Shown here piece by piece: positions 25,236-33,517 of a DNA stretch of 64,000 bases. The stretch is from Amycolatopsis sp. QT-25 (GTDB lineage: Bacteria > Actinomycetota > Actinomycetes > Mycobacteriales > Pseudonocardiaceae): assembly GCF_029369745.1 (NCBI RefSeq), contig NZ_CP120210.1, positions 5,766,001 through 5,830,000 on the forward strand, read 5' to 3'. Each line of letters starts with the position of its first letter. The first letter of the stretch is position 1. Made by a program: the position numbers and the translations under genes. The notes below the pieces were generated by a model. It was not told the DNA's origin and did not search any database. It saw only the letters and a program-made list of their open reading frames with translations.

Positions 25236-26148
25236 ATACGAAGGCCGTACTGAAGACCGGCGACCTGGTCCCCCCCCCGGACCTGGTCAGCGCATCGCCG
25301 GAGGCCGGCCTGTCCAGGGACCCGCCGAGTGAGGCACGAAGTCGCGAGTCGGTTCGAGCAGCGCAGGCCGCGAGGCGGTGAACTTGTGCAGGGTGTGCAG
25401 GGTGTGCAGGGTGCGCAGGTTCAGCGGGAGGCGGGCCGCGGTCGGGTTCAGCCGCCCGGACAGGTGGGCGAGCTGACGGCAGTGATCGTCTATGCGCGGA
25501 AGCGGGTCAACGCACACGGCGTGATGACCTAGAGGACCGAATTCGGGTCGCCCATCGGCCAGCCTGACGACGGCAACGACGAGTCCCATGCACGCGACGC
25601 GCGCACTGCCGCCGCTCTGGTGAGTGAGCGCTCGTAGTCGCCGGATGCTAGAGAGAAGGCAAGGCGGCGCGTCTGACCTGTCGGCAGTTCCCCGCTCGGC
25701 GAGGCTGAGTCGCCTCGCTGTTCGACCATGTGATTTACGCCTCAGTGCTCCTCACCTCGGTGAGGATGAACCGCCTCGCTGCTTCACAGGCCCGGTTCGC
25801 GGACGGGACAATATAGACAACCCGACGCGTTCCGGCGCGCCACCGGTCCGGACGATCAGCGCGAGTTCCGCCGGGGCGAGGCCGTCGAACGGCGACAAGG
25901 CCACCGACGGACCTGCGGCCTTGTCAGGTCGTGCGCTTCAGATCATGCGGCGCCGAGTGGCGTGTGACACCCGGCGGTGCGGCTCAGTGCGGCCGCTCCT
26001 AGGCCCCGTCTCCCGGCCGGATGGCTTTCGCGACATGTCCGGCGGCAGCGCGTCATGGACCCGTCACCCGACACCACAGGGCGCTCCGGGGTGAGAATTA
26101 CGGAAAACCGCATGGGCACGAGGCGGGTGGCCAAGGCAGGCTGAAGCC
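25236..26148. other. Gene-poor scar region with short repeats
   Basis: No convincing intact gene. A run of nine C bases lies at 25270-25278 between two gacctggtc words. At 25698-25722 and 25759-25784 a diverged direct repeat of about 25 bases occurs (cggcgaggctgagtcgcctc and cggtgaggatgaaccgcctc). Some minus-strand stretches look protein-like without being recognised, for example VALSPFDGLAPAELALIVRT near 25900 and GHHAVCVDPLPRIDDHCRQL near 25510. They may be remnants of lost genes. No tRNA or attachment site was identified. Confidence 0.4.
25386..25420. repeat. Nine-base tandem repeat (gtgcagggt, three perfect copies plus one degenerate)
   Basis: Three perfect copies at 25386-25412 are followed by a degenerate copy gcgcaggtt. 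It lies in the gene-poor scar region. It would encode VQG or LHT tripeptides if translated, but no coding frame here is convincing. Confidence 0.8.
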
Positions 26149-27420
26149 GTGTTCACCCGCCTCGCCTCGCCCCGGTTCGCCGGTCGCGTCCTCAGCGCGC
26201 AGCTGAGCCGCGCGTACTGGGCCGAGCTGGCGTGGGTGGTCATCGGCGCGCCCCTGACGCTGGTGTTCATGGCGCTCGTGGTCGCCGGGCTGCTCCTCGG
26301 GATCGGGCTGAGCCTGCTCACCGTCGGGCTGCCGGTGCTCATCGGCGTGCTGGCGGGCGCGCGGCTGATCGGTGCCGCCCACATCGGCCTGGCGCGTGCC
26401 CTGCTCGGAACCACGGTCACCCCGCCGGCCCGGCCCGAGTTACGGCCGGGCCTTTGGAACGGCGTCAAAGGGCGGCTCGGGGATCCGCTCGGCTGGCGGT
26501 CGATCGCCTGTCTGGTGGTCCGGCTGCCGCTGTCGCTGATCGAGTTCTTCCTGGTCGCCAGCCTGTTCGTGTACGCCGTGGGCACGCTGACCTATCCGCT
26601 GTTCTGGTTCACCCTGCACGGCGAGGCCATGCCGATGTTCGACCTCCGTGTCGACACCTGGCCCCTCACCCTGCCGCTCGCCGTCACCGGGCTGGCCGTG
26701 CTGCTGGCGATGCCGTGGGTGGTGCACGGCCTCACCGAATTCGACCGCCTGCTGGTGCGCGGGGTGCTCGGCGCCGAGGACCTCTCCCAACGGGTACGCG
26801 ACCTCGAACGCACCCGGGCGACCGCGGTCGACGACGCCACGCGACGACTGCGCCGGATCGAACGCGACCTGCACGACGGCGCGCAGGCCCAGCTGGTCGC
26901 GCTGGCGATGAAGCTCGGCATCGCGAAGGACGAACTGGCGGGCGGCGGCGACATCGGCCAGGTCACCGCGCTGGTCACCGCCGCGCACGCCAACGCGAAA
27001 CAGGCTCTGGTGGAGCTGCGCGACCTCGCCCGCGGCATCCATCCCGCCGCCCTCGACGCCGGCCTCGACGTCGCACTGTCCACTTTGGCCGCGGGCTCGG
27101 GCATCGACGCGCGGATCACCGTGGACCTGCCGAGCCGGGCGTCGCCGTCACTCGAGACCATCGCCTACTTCACCGTCGCCGAACTGCTGACCAATGCCGC
27201 CAAACACACTTCCGCCGCGATCGAGGCCGACGTGGGTATCGTCGGCGACAGCTTGCGGCTCGTCGTGCGCGACGGTGGTGAAGGCGGAGCCCGGCTGGAA
27301 CACGGCGGCGGGCTCGCCGGGATCGCCGAGCGGCTCGCGACGGTGGACGGCGGGCTCGACATCGACAGCCCTCCGGGAGGGCCTACGGTGATCAGCGCGG
27401 CAATACCATTACGACAATAG
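26149..27420 (+). CDS. NarL-type sensor histidine kinase with integral membrane sensor
   Basis: Two-component sensor of 423 residues from the GTG at 26149. Residues 1-220 contain about four membrane spans in two hairpins (TLVFMALVVAGLLLGIGLSL, SLIEFFLVASLFVYAVGTLT, PLTLPLAVTGLAVLLAMPWV), matching the putative sensor domain of actinobacterial kinases. The dimerisation helix RRIERDLHDGAQAQLVALAM carries the phosphoacceptor His (about 242). The HATPase_c domain has LLTNAAKHT (N box) and GGGLAGIAERLATVDGGL (G box). The cognate regulator follows 8 bases after the stop. The stimulus is unknown; the membrane-embedded sensor suggests envelope stress. Confidence 0.9.
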   Translation: MFTRLASPRFAGRVLSAQLSRAYWAELAWVVIGAPLTLVFMALVVAGLLLGIGLSLLTVGLPVLIGVLAGARLIGAAHIGLARALLGTTVTPPARPELRPGLWNGVKGRLGDPLGWRSIACLVVRLPLSLIEFFLVASLFVYAVGTLTYPLFWFTLHGEAMPMFDLRVDTWPLTLPLAVTGLAVLLAMPWVVHGLTEFDRLLVRGVLGAEDLSQRVRDLERTRATAVDDATRRLRRIERDLHDGAQAQLVALAMKLGIAKDELAGGGDIGQVTALVTAAHANAKQALVELRDLARGIHPAALDAGLDVALSTLAAGSGIDARITVDLPSRASPSLETIAYFTVAELLTNAAKHTSAAIEADVGIVGDSLRLVVRDGGEGGARLEHGGGLAGIAERLATVDGGLDIDSPPGGPTVISAAIPLRQ

Positions 27421-27428
27421 GGGGCGGC

Positions 27429-28073
27429 GTGCGCGTCGTGATCGCGGAGGATTCGGCCATCCTCCGGGCGGGGCTCGTGGAATTGCTGAACCTCCGGGGG
27501 CACGAGGTCGTCGCGGCCGTCGCCGACGGTGAAAGCCTGTGCGCGGCGGTTCGCGAGCACCGCCCGGACGTGTCCATCGTGGATATCCGGATGCCGCCGA
27601 CGCATACCGACGAAGGGCTTCGCGCGTCGATCGCCTTGCGCGCGGAACTGCCGGGGTGCGCGATCCTGCTGTTCTCGCAGTACGTCGAGACGCAGTACGC
27701 GACGGAACTCCTGGCCGACCGCGCGGGCGGCGTGGGTTACCTGCTGAAGGACCGCGTCGCGGAGGTTTCGGACTTCCTCGACGCGCTTCGGCGGGTCGCC
27801 GACGGGGAGACCGTGCTCGACCCGGAAGTGGTCAGCCAGCTGTTCACCGCCACCCGGAAGACGGACGCGCTCGCCGGGCTGACTCCGCGGGAACGTGAGG
27901 TGCTGGGACTGATGGCCGAGGGCCGGTCGAACTCGGCCATCGCGGCGACACTGTTCCTTTCGGCGGGCTCGGTGGAGAAGTACGTGTCGAGCATCTTCGG
28001 GAAGCTGGCACTGCCTCAGTCCGAAGGGGACAACCGGCGGGTGCTCGCCGTGCTGCGATACCTGGAGTCTTGA
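27429..28073 (+). CDS. NarL/LuxR-family response regulator
   Basis: A 214-residue partner of the upstream kinase, from GTG 27429. The receiver domain has the acidic pocket (VIAEDS), the phosphoacceptor Asp in VSIVDIRMPP (about residue 53) and the lysine in YLLKDRVAE. The C-terminal LuxR helix-turn-helix is LTPREREVLGLMAEGRSNSA to VEKYVSSIFGKL. The gene ends before a nested hairpin region that separates it from the converging acetyltransferase gene. Confidence 0.94.
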   Translation: MRVVIAEDSAILRAGLVELLNLRGHEVVAAVADGESLCAAVREHRPDVSIVDIRMPPTHTDEGLRASIALRAELPGCAILLFSQYVETQYATELLADRAGGVGYLLKDRVAEVSDFLDALRRVADGETVLDPEVVSQLFTATRKTDALAGLTPREREVLGLMAEGRSNSAIAATLFLSAGSVEKYVSSIFGKLALPQSEGDNRRVLAVLRYLES

Positions 28074-28078
28074 AGAGT

Positions 28079-28163
28079 GCTGAAGGTGGCTTTCGCCGCA
28101 TCTCGTGCGTGAAGGACGCTTTCACCGCACCGCATGACGCTGTTGGCGAAGCTTCCTTTCAGC
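28079..28163. repeat. Nested imperfect palindrome between converging genes
   Basis: An outer stem pairs gctgaaggtggctttcgcc (28079-28097) with ggcgaagcttcctttcagc (28145-28163), with a few mismatches. Inside is a second hairpin, gtgcgtgaagg...ctttcaccgcac (28105-28130). Both stems carry the TGAAGG/CCTTTCA words of the window-wide family, as if one copy had inserted within another or two had merged. It probably terminates the response regulator and acetyltransferase transcripts. Confidence 0.6.
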
Positions 28164-28169
28164 CCCGGC

Positions 28170-28691
28170 CTATCGAGGCTCCACCGGGATCCCGTCCCCC
28201 TCCGGCAGGCACAGCTGCATCCACGCGACATCTCGCCAGGCCCCGTGCTTGTACCCGATCCGCCGATAGGTCCCCACCGGCTCGAACCCCAGCGCCCGGT
28301 GGAGCCCGGCGCTCGCGTCGTTCGGCAGCACCATTCCCGCACAGAAGTTCCGGAAGCCACGCGACGCCAGCTTGTCCAGTAGCGCTCGATAGAGCGCCCG
28401 CCCGCCGCCGGTCCGCCGCCGGCCGAGCTCCACATAGATACTGACCTCGCAAGACCAGCGATAGGAAGGTCGGCCACTGAAGGGCCCTCCGTAGGCGTAG
28501 CCCGCGACGCGGCCTTCGTCGTCTTCGAGCACGAGCCATGCGTGCGATCGCTGCGCCTTGGCGATGCGCTCGGCCATCTCCTCCGGCTTGGGCGGCTCGG
28601 TTTCGAACGAGATCACCGTGTCGGTGACATATGGGGCGTAGATCTCCGCGCAAGCCATCGCATCGGCTTCCGTCGCTTCCCTGATCACCAT
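28170..28691 (-). CDS. GNAT acetyltransferase, phosphinothricin acetyltransferase-like
   Basis: A 173-residue N-acetyltransferase from the ATG at 28691. The order of MVIREATEADAMACAEIYAP, VTDTVISFETEPP, YAYGGPFSGRPSYRWSCEVS, IYVELGRRRTGGGRALYRAL and LHRALGFEPVGTYRRIGYKH matches the PAT/YncA branch that acetylates phosphinothricin-like or methionine sulfoximine-like amines. The acetyl-CoA loop reads RRTGGG. It faces an XRE-cupin gene across only 39 bases, so they are probably regulated together. Natural substrate unknown. Confidence 0.85.
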   Translation of the reverse strand: MVIREATEADAMACAEIYAPYVTDTVISFETEPPKPEEMAERIAKAQRSHAWLVLEDDEGRVAGYAYGGPFSGRPSYRWSCEVSIYVELGRRRTGGGRALYRALLDKLASRGFRNFCAGMVLPNDASAGLHRALGFEPVGTYRRIGYKHGAWRDVAWMQLCLPEGDGIPVEPR

Positions 28692-28730
28692 GCCAACATA
28701 GTAACCGATACTGCCACTATAATAAGCAAC
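28692..28730. promoter_or_regulatory. Compact face-to-face promoters for the GNAT and XRE-cupin genes
   Basis: A perfect TATAAT (28718-28723) ends 7 bases before the XRE ATG and a TACTAT on the other strand (28703-28698) ends 6 bases before the GNAT ATG. Both transcripts would then be leaderless. Between them AGTA-ACCGA-TACT (28700-28712) and ATAGT...ACTAT form dyads that are candidate sites for the XRE protein. Confidence 0.6.
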
Positions 28731-29294
28731 ATGTCGGATTCCTTGTCCGCGTCGCTCGCCGCGGCGCTTCAGTCCGCGAGACTCGACCAGAACCTTTCGG
28801 CCAACGCACTCGCCGAGCTGTCGGGGGTGTCCAGGGCGATGATCGGCAAGATCGAACGCGGCGAGGCGCAGCCGACAGCGGTCCTGCTCAGCAGGCTTTC
28901 CGCCGCGCTCGGGATGACGTTGTCCGAGTTGATCACGCGCGCCGAACACGGCGACCGGCGGCTCGTGCGCAGGGCCGACCAGCCGACGTGGACCGACCCG
29001 GCCACCGGATATGTGCGCCGCGCGGTGTCGCCTTCGCTCGGCGGGCCGCTCGAACTGGTCGAGGTCGTGCTGCCCGCGGGCGCCGAGGTCGCCTTTCCCG
29101 CCCACACCTACACGCTCACTCACCACCAGATCTGGGTGCTGGACGGCCATTTGCGGTTCCGCGAGGGTGACGTCGAGCATGAACTCGACGTGGGCGACTG
29201 CCTCCAGCTCGGCACTCCGCGGCAGTGCGCCTACGTCAACCCGACCGGCGAGCCGGTCCGATATCTGGTCGCGCTCGCCCGGCGGCACGCCTGA
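28731..29294 (+). CDS. XRE-family regulator with C-terminal cupin domain
   Basis: A 187-residue repressor. The N-terminal helix-turn-helix is LSANALAELSGVSRAMIGKI (residues about 22-41), and the remainder is a cupin barrel (ELVEVVLPAGAEVAFPAHTY, HHQIWVLDGHLRFREGDVEH, LDVGDCLQLGTPRQCAYVNP) likely to bind a small ligand. XRE-cupin proteins often control an adjacent acetyltransferase or amine-catabolism gene and themselves, and the shared 39-base gap supports that here. The ATG is used without a ribosome site, consistent with a leaderless mRNA. Confidence 0.88.
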   Translation: MSDSLSASLAAALQSARLDQNLSANALAELSGVSRAMIGKIERGEAQPTAVLLSRLSAALGMTLSELITRAEHGDRRLVRRADQPTWTDPATGYVRRAVSPSLGGPLELVEVVLPAGAEVAFPAHTYTLTHHQIWVLDGHLRFREGDVEHELDVGDCLQLGTPRQCAYVNPTGEPVRYLVALARRHA

Positions 29295-29304
29295 TACTCG
29301 GGTG

Positions 29305-30114
29305 ATGGAACACCGGGCCCTCGCGTACGTCGCGGCGAAAGCACGCGGCGGATACGCGACGGGGCTGCCGGTGACCTTGCACTTCCATCCGGACCGATCC
29401 ACAGTGGACGGACGACCACTGCTGGAGGCGATGGCGGAGGACGGGTTCTACCGCAACCAGTTCGAAACCGGGACGAGCAACGGAGGATTGACCGCGTATC
29501 CCGGCGGAGATCGCTGGCACTGGGAGAGCCGGATGTTCGGCGGCGCCTACGACGACGCGCCGCCCGCCGAACGGCCGAAGTACGGCGCCTTGAACTTCCG
29601 CCACCGACCCACCGGTGGCGCGCCGAGATTCGGCTCGGCCCATTTCCGGCCGGCCGCGCACACCGTGCACAGGACGACGTTCTGCTACCCGGACAGCGTG
29701 CTGGCACCTCGGGACTTCGGCCACGGCACCAGGGTTTCCGCGCTGATCGCACTGGCGGAGCAGGACGACACCGATCTGCTCGACGACTACGTCGAGGCAC
29801 ACGTCCACGGCACCATCTCGCTCGCGACGGACGTCGAAGCCCTCGTCCTCGACCCGAGTCACCGCGGCACCGACGTCGAAAAGGCCGCGTCACGACTCGG
29901 CTGCCCGGTCGAATGGCATCCGGGTTTCCGCCTGTCGACCGAAGAGCTCGAACGGCATCCCGGATACCGCGGTGCCGAATACGTCGAACTCGGCCGGACA
30001 CTGGCCGAAGACGGCCATCTCGATCCTCGTGTCCTCGGTGAAGCCCGCCACGTCGACCAGCAGGCCCTCAAACGCGTCTGGCACTACGTGGCGCGCTTCG
30101 GGGCACTACCGTGA
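29305..30114 (+). CDS. DUF3626 domain-containing protein
   Basis: A 269-residue soluble protein from ATG 29305, starting 10 bases after the XRE gene. Landmarks are VTLHFHPDRSTVDGRPLLEA, FYRNQFETGTSNGGLTAYPG, RWHWESRMFGGAYDDAP, KYGALNFRHRPTGGAPRFGS, AHTVHRTTFCYPDSVLAPRD and YVEAHVHGTISLATDVEALV. Several His, Asp and Arg residues are grouped as in a toxin-like or ADP-ribosylation fold, but the family has no assigned activity. Its stop overlaps the GTG of the next gene by four bases. Confidence 0.75.
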   Translation: MEHRALAYVAAKARGGYATGLPVTLHFHPDRSTVDGRPLLEAMAEDGFYRNQFETGTSNGGLTAYPGGDRWHWESRMFGGAYDDAPPAERPKYGALNFRHRPTGGAPRFGSAHFRPAAHTVHRTTFCYPDSVLAPRDFGHGTRVSALIALAEQDDTDLLDDYVEAHVHGTISLATDVEALVLDPSHRGTDVEKAASRLGCPVEWHPGFRLSTEELERHPGYRGAEYVELGRTLAEDGHLDPRVLGEARHVDQQALKRVWHYVARFGALP

Positions 30115-30530
30115 GGAGCATGTATTCCACGGAGATCGAGGTGCGCACCGGCAGCGTGGCCGTGGTGCACGACCTGACCAAGGACGCCGAGACCTTCCTG
30201 CGCGACGCGGACGCCGAGGACGGGATCCTGCACGTCTTCGTCCCGCACGCGACGTCCGGGCTGGCGGTACTGGAGACCGGCGCCGGCAGCGACGAAGACC
30301 TGCTCGCGGCGCTCGACGACCTGCTCCCCCGCGACGGCCGCTGGCGGCACCAGCACGGCAGTCCCGGTCACGGCCGTGACCACGTCCTGCCCGCGCTGCT
30401 GCCGCCGTTCGCGACGATCCCGGTGCTCGGCGGAGTGATGACGCTGGGCACCTGGCAGTCGGTCTGCCTAGTGGACACCAACCTGGACAACCCTGTCCGG
30501 CGTATCCGCTTCAGTCTTCTGGAGGGCTGA
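30111..30530 (+). CDS. YjbQ/UPF0047 family protein (secondary thiamine-phosphate synthase-like)
   Basis: A 139-residue protein; the GTG at 30111 overlaps the preceding stop, and ATG 30120 is an alternative start. YjbQ proteins show weak thiamine phosphate synthase activity, but their true role is unsettled. Conserved parts are GILHVFVPHATSGLAVLETG, RHQHGSPGHGRDHVLPALLP and PVLGGVMTLGTWQSVCLVDT. Its last 63 bases overlap the 3' end of the oppositely oriented membrane protein gene. Confidence 0.88.
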   Translation: MRSMYSTEIEVRTGSVAVVHDLTKDAETFLRDADAEDGILHVFVPHATSGLAVLETGAGSDEDLLAALDDLLPRDGRWRHQHGSPGHGRDHVLPALLPPFATIPVLGGVMTLGTWQSVCLVDTNLDNPVRRIRFSLLEG

Positions 30531-31472
30531 CCGGCCCGGCCACATCGCGAGCAGCGGCCCCGCCGCGAGCAGTCCGGCGAGCACCCACACCCCGGTCGCG
30601 ACGTCCGGCGCGCCGGGGACGCCCTGCAGCAGGCTCCGGAGTCCTTCCGCGGAGAACCGGAACGGCGTCCATGACCACAGCACCGCGCGGTACGCGGGGT
30701 TCAGCAGTTCCGGCACCTGTCCCGCGACGGTGGGCGCGACCAGGTACAGCGGGCCGAGGATGACCATCGCCCGGATGCCGAGCAGCCGTAGCAGGCCGGT
30801 CTGCAGAGCGGCGAACGCGGCCGAGATCAGGAAGAGGAAGGCGAGGACGTCCCAGCCGAGCGGAAGCGACGAATCCCACAGCTTCAAGAACCCCGCCAGC
30901 ACGCCGGTGACCAGCACGCCTGCCGAAACGATCTGCGTGAAGCGCGCGAAAATTCCCGCCTCCCGCCCGATCCGCCGTCCCGCCAGGATCAGCGCGGCAC
31001 CCGCGGCCAGGCAGCCGACCCAAGCGAGCGCGCTCAACGCGAGCGGCACGACGCGGCCCGCCGCACCGACGGGGTGCAGCGTTTCGACCTCGGGTGTTCT
31101 GCCCAGCGCCTGCGCGGCGCCGGTCAGCACCTGGTGCGCGATCTGCGTTCCGGACGGGTTCACCGCCCCGGAGACCACGACCTTCACCGGAAGTTCGAGA
31201 ACTCCGTAGACCTCCTTGTCCTCCAACAGTTTCCGGCCTTCCTCGGGAGAGGTCACCCGCCAGGAGACCTGGTCTCCGCCCTGGGACGCGATCCCCTTCG
31301 CGGCCGCCTGGAGCGGCCCCGGGGGCGCGGCCACGGCGAGGGGGAGACTCTCGGGCGCGACCGTGGCCTGCGCGCCGAAGGTGAGAAGGCCGAGTACGGC
31401 GGCGACCAGCGCACCGGCCACCGCGGCGAGTAAGGCGAACGCCCCGGCGGGGCGATGGTTTCGGGTCGGCAT
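30468..31472 (-). CDS. Multi-span membrane protein, YhgE/ABC-2 permease-like
   Basis: A 334-residue membrane protein from the ATG at 31472. One N-terminal span (FALLAAVAGALVAAVLGLLT) is followed by a large extracytoplasmic domain (about residues 35-140) and five more spans to the C-terminus. This topology resembles YhgE/Pip proteins and ABC-2 type exporters lacking an ATPase. No ABC ATPase gene is adjacent. Upstream, at 31490-31520, ttattcatcttgtgttgaat and a ttga...tcaa dyad look like a TetR-type operator but no regulator is nearby. The 3' end runs 63 bases into yjbQ on the other strand. Confidence 0.7.
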   Translation of the reverse strand: MPTRNHRPAGAFALLAAVAGALVAAVLGLLTFGAQATVAPESLPLAVAAPPGPLQAAAKGIASQGGDQVSWRVTSPEEGRKLLEDKEVYGVLELPVKVVVSGAVNPSGTQIAHQVLTGAAQALGRTPEVETLHPVGAAGRVVPLALSALAWVGCLAAGAALILAGRRIGREAGIFARFTQIVSAGVLVTGVLAGFLKLWDSSLPLGWDVLAFLFLISAAFAALQTGLLRLLGIRAMVILGPLYLVAPTVAGQVPELLNPAYRAVLWSWTPFRFSAEGLRSLLQGVPGAPDVATGVWVLAGLLAAGPLLAMWPGRSALQKTEADTPDRVVQVGVH

Positions 31473-31578
31473 GACCGTCCTCCACTTATTCATCTTGTGT
31501 TGAATTAGTCGTCAAGGTAGGCGCTTGCGCCCCGGAAGTCAACGGACGTTGAATAAGCTCACCGGTACCGTCGACCAC

Positions 31579-32286
31579 GTGACTACTCCGCACCGGCTCG
31601 TGCTGTGGGACATCGACCAGACCCTCGTCGACCTGCGCGGCGTCGGCGCCGCCTGGTACACGACCGCGCTCGCCGAAGTCGCGGGCGTCGAACTGCGGGC
31701 GCTGCCGAACTTCGGCGGCCGCACCGAACGCGCCATCAGCGCGGACATCCTCACCTCGCACGGCATCGAGCCCACCGAGGAGAACGTCCGCGAGCTCTGG
31801 CTCGCCCTGATCGCGGTCTCCGAAAGCCACGCGCCGACGCTGTCCTCCAGTGGTCGGGCGCTCCCGGGCGCCAAGGACGCGCTGAACGCCTTCGCCACGC
31901 ACGGCGGCGTCGTGCAGACGCTGGTCACCGGGAACCTGCCGGAGATCTCCGTGCACAAGCTGACCGCGTTCGAGTTGCACGAGCACGTGGACTTCGAGAT
32001 CGGCGGCTACGGCTCGCTCTCGGCGCACCGGCCGGATCTGGTGCCCGCCGCCGTCGGCCACGCTTCGGCGAAACACGGCACGGAGTTCGCGCCGGCGTCG
32101 GTCGTCGTCATCGGCGACACCCCGGACGACGTACGGGCCGCGCTCGACAACGGCGCCGTCGCGGTGGCCGTGGCGACCGGGCAGTTCAGCGCCGAGGAAT
32201 TGGCCGACGCGGGCGCGCACACCGTGCTCGGCGACCTGTCCGACCTGGCAGCGGTGCGTGCGGCCGTGTTCGGGGGCGTTAACTAA
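31579..32286 (+). CDS. HAD-superfamily hydrolase
   Basis: A 235-residue phosphatase-like protein from GTG 31579. Motif I is VLWDIDQTLVDL, with Asp nucleophile and acid Asp present but DxDQT in place of the usual DGT. Motif II is TLVTGNLPE (Thr), motif III lies in SAHRPDLVP with Arg instead of the usual Lys, and motif IV is VVVIGDTPDDVRAAL. The cap domain is of the small helical C1 type, as in phosphoglycolate phosphatases. Substrate unknown. The gene ends 9 bases before the next. Confidence 0.85.
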   Translation: MTTPHRLVLWDIDQTLVDLRGVGAAWYTTALAEVAGVELRALPNFGGRTERAISADILTSHGIEPTEENVRELWLALIAVSESHAPTLSSSGRALPGAKDALNAFATHGGVVQTLVTGNLPEISVHKLTAFELHEHVDFEIGGYGSLSAHRPDLVPAAVGHASAKHGTEFAPASVVVIGDTPDDVRAALDNGAVAVAVATGQFSAEELADAGAHTVLGDLSDLAAVRAAVFGGVN

Positions 32287-32295
32287 GCTCGCCAC

Positions 32296-33222
32296 ATGGC
32301 ATACCCAGGCGGCGACCACGGCTGGCCGGAGCAGCGACCACAGCAGCCCTACCAGCAGCAACCCCCGCAGCAGGGCTATCCACCTCAGTACCCGCAGGAT
32401 GCCCAGCAGCAGTATCAGGGTTACCCGCAGCAGGGTTTTCCGCAGTTCCCGCAGCAGACCTACCAGGGTTTCTCTCCGGAGCCGCCGAAGAAGGGCAAGA
32501 AAGGCCTGTGGCTCGGCCTCGGCGCGCTCGTCCTGGTCATCGCCGTCGGCGCCACACTCTTCTTCGTCCTGCGTGACGGCGAAGACCCGCGGCCCGAGCC
32601 CATGCCGCCGCCCGCGGCCGCGTCCGCGTCGGAACCGCCGTCGACCTCCCAGAGCGGTGGCGTCCCGGAGGACAACAAGGTTCCGGCCAAGACCCTGGGC
32701 TGGCAGGGAATCGTCTCCAGACCGGACAAGACGGCATACGACCTGCCTCCGACGGGTTGGGAGACCAAGCCGGGCTACATCACCGGGAACACCGAGCGCG
32801 AGTTCAAGATGGTCATCCACGAGGCGATGCGGTACAAGCTCGGCGCCTGCCCCGACATTTCCGGTTCGTACCGGGCGATGGTCGGCTTCGCCACCGCGGA
32901 TCGGATCCCGGTCGAGAACGCCGCCAGAGGCGCTGTCCGGCTCTGGATCCAGTCGGCCACCGGCAAAGCCGACGTGCCACTGCCCGAGCTCAAGCAGCTC
33001 CCCATCGCCGACGGCACGATCCAGGCGCTCAGTTCCAGCGCCTCTTTCACCCCGAGCGAAGGCGAAGGCTGCCGGGCGCCGAGTGTGAAGGTCACTTCGG
33101 CGGCCTTCAAAATCGGTGAGCAGACCGTCTGCTTCGTGATGGTCCTCGATCAGGGCACTTCCGGCGCCCTGTCCGAAGCGGACGCCCAGATGATCCTCGC
33201 GAGTCTGCGGCCGCAGCAATGA
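32296..33222 (+). CDS. Single-span surface protein with Gln/Pro/Tyr-rich cytoplasmic tail
   Basis: A 308-residue protein. Residues 1-60 are repeats of QQ-Y-PQ type (YQQQPPQQGYPPQYPQ), then KKGKKG, one span (LWLGLGALVLVIAVGATLFF), a Pro/Ser linker and an extracytoplasmic domain beginning GWQGIVSRPDKTAYDLPP. The domain has four cysteines suitable for two disulfides. A related protein is encoded at 35963-36898 (GWQ, YD-PP, W--KPG shared), so these are paralogs. Function unknown; such low-complexity tails are common in actinobacterial envelope and Ser/Thr-kinase substrate proteins. Confidence 0.7.
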   Translation: MAYPGGDHGWPEQRPQQPYQQQPPQQGYPPQYPQDAQQQYQGYPQQGFPQFPQQTYQGFSPEPPKKGKKGLWLGLGALVLVIAVGATLFFVLRDGEDPRPEPMPPPAAASASEPPSTSQSGGVPEDNKVPAKTLGWQGIVSRPDKTAYDLPPTGWETKPGYITGNTEREFKMVIHEAMRYKLGACPDISGSYRAMVGFATADRIPVENAARGAVRLWIQSATGKADVPLPELKQLPIADGTIQALSSSASFTPSEGEGCRAPSVKVTSAAFKIGEQTVCFVMVLDQGTSGALSEADAQMILASLRPQQ

Positions 33223-33228
33223 TCCGGT

Positions 33229-33399
33229 GAGCACATCGAAGCCGAACGGACGGCGCCGCCGCCGTCCGCCCACGATCTCGTCCTGCCCGGCCCGGTGGGA
33301 CCCACCCGGATCAGCCTCGTGATCGCGGACGCCCTGCCCGGATCCGGCCGCTACCACGTCCCCCTGGTGCCGGCGGGCAGGAGATCCCCGGCCCGGTAG
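33229..33399 (+). other. Protein-like remnant without start codon
   Basis: The frame reads EHIEAERTAPPPSAHDLVLP then GPVGPTRISLVIADALPGSG and RYHVPLVPAGRRSPAR before a TAG. A TGA precedes it in frame with no ATG or GTG near a ribosome site, so it looks like the tail of a lost gene. Family not recognised. The rest of the gap to the MprF-like gene has no gene. Confidence 0.35.
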
Positions 33400-33517
33400 C
33401 CAGGGACGTCGTCCTCAAGACGGGTGAGAGCATCCGTCGCGAGTAGCACTCCCCTAAGGGAAATATGGGTCCCCTGCCGGATGTGGCCGAAGGGCTCTCG
33501 CGCCTACCTTGATTTCC

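Noticed and set aside
31486-33357. A 623-codon minus-strand open frame
   Set aside because: Covers the HAD and surface-protein genes on the opposite strand and shows no domain.
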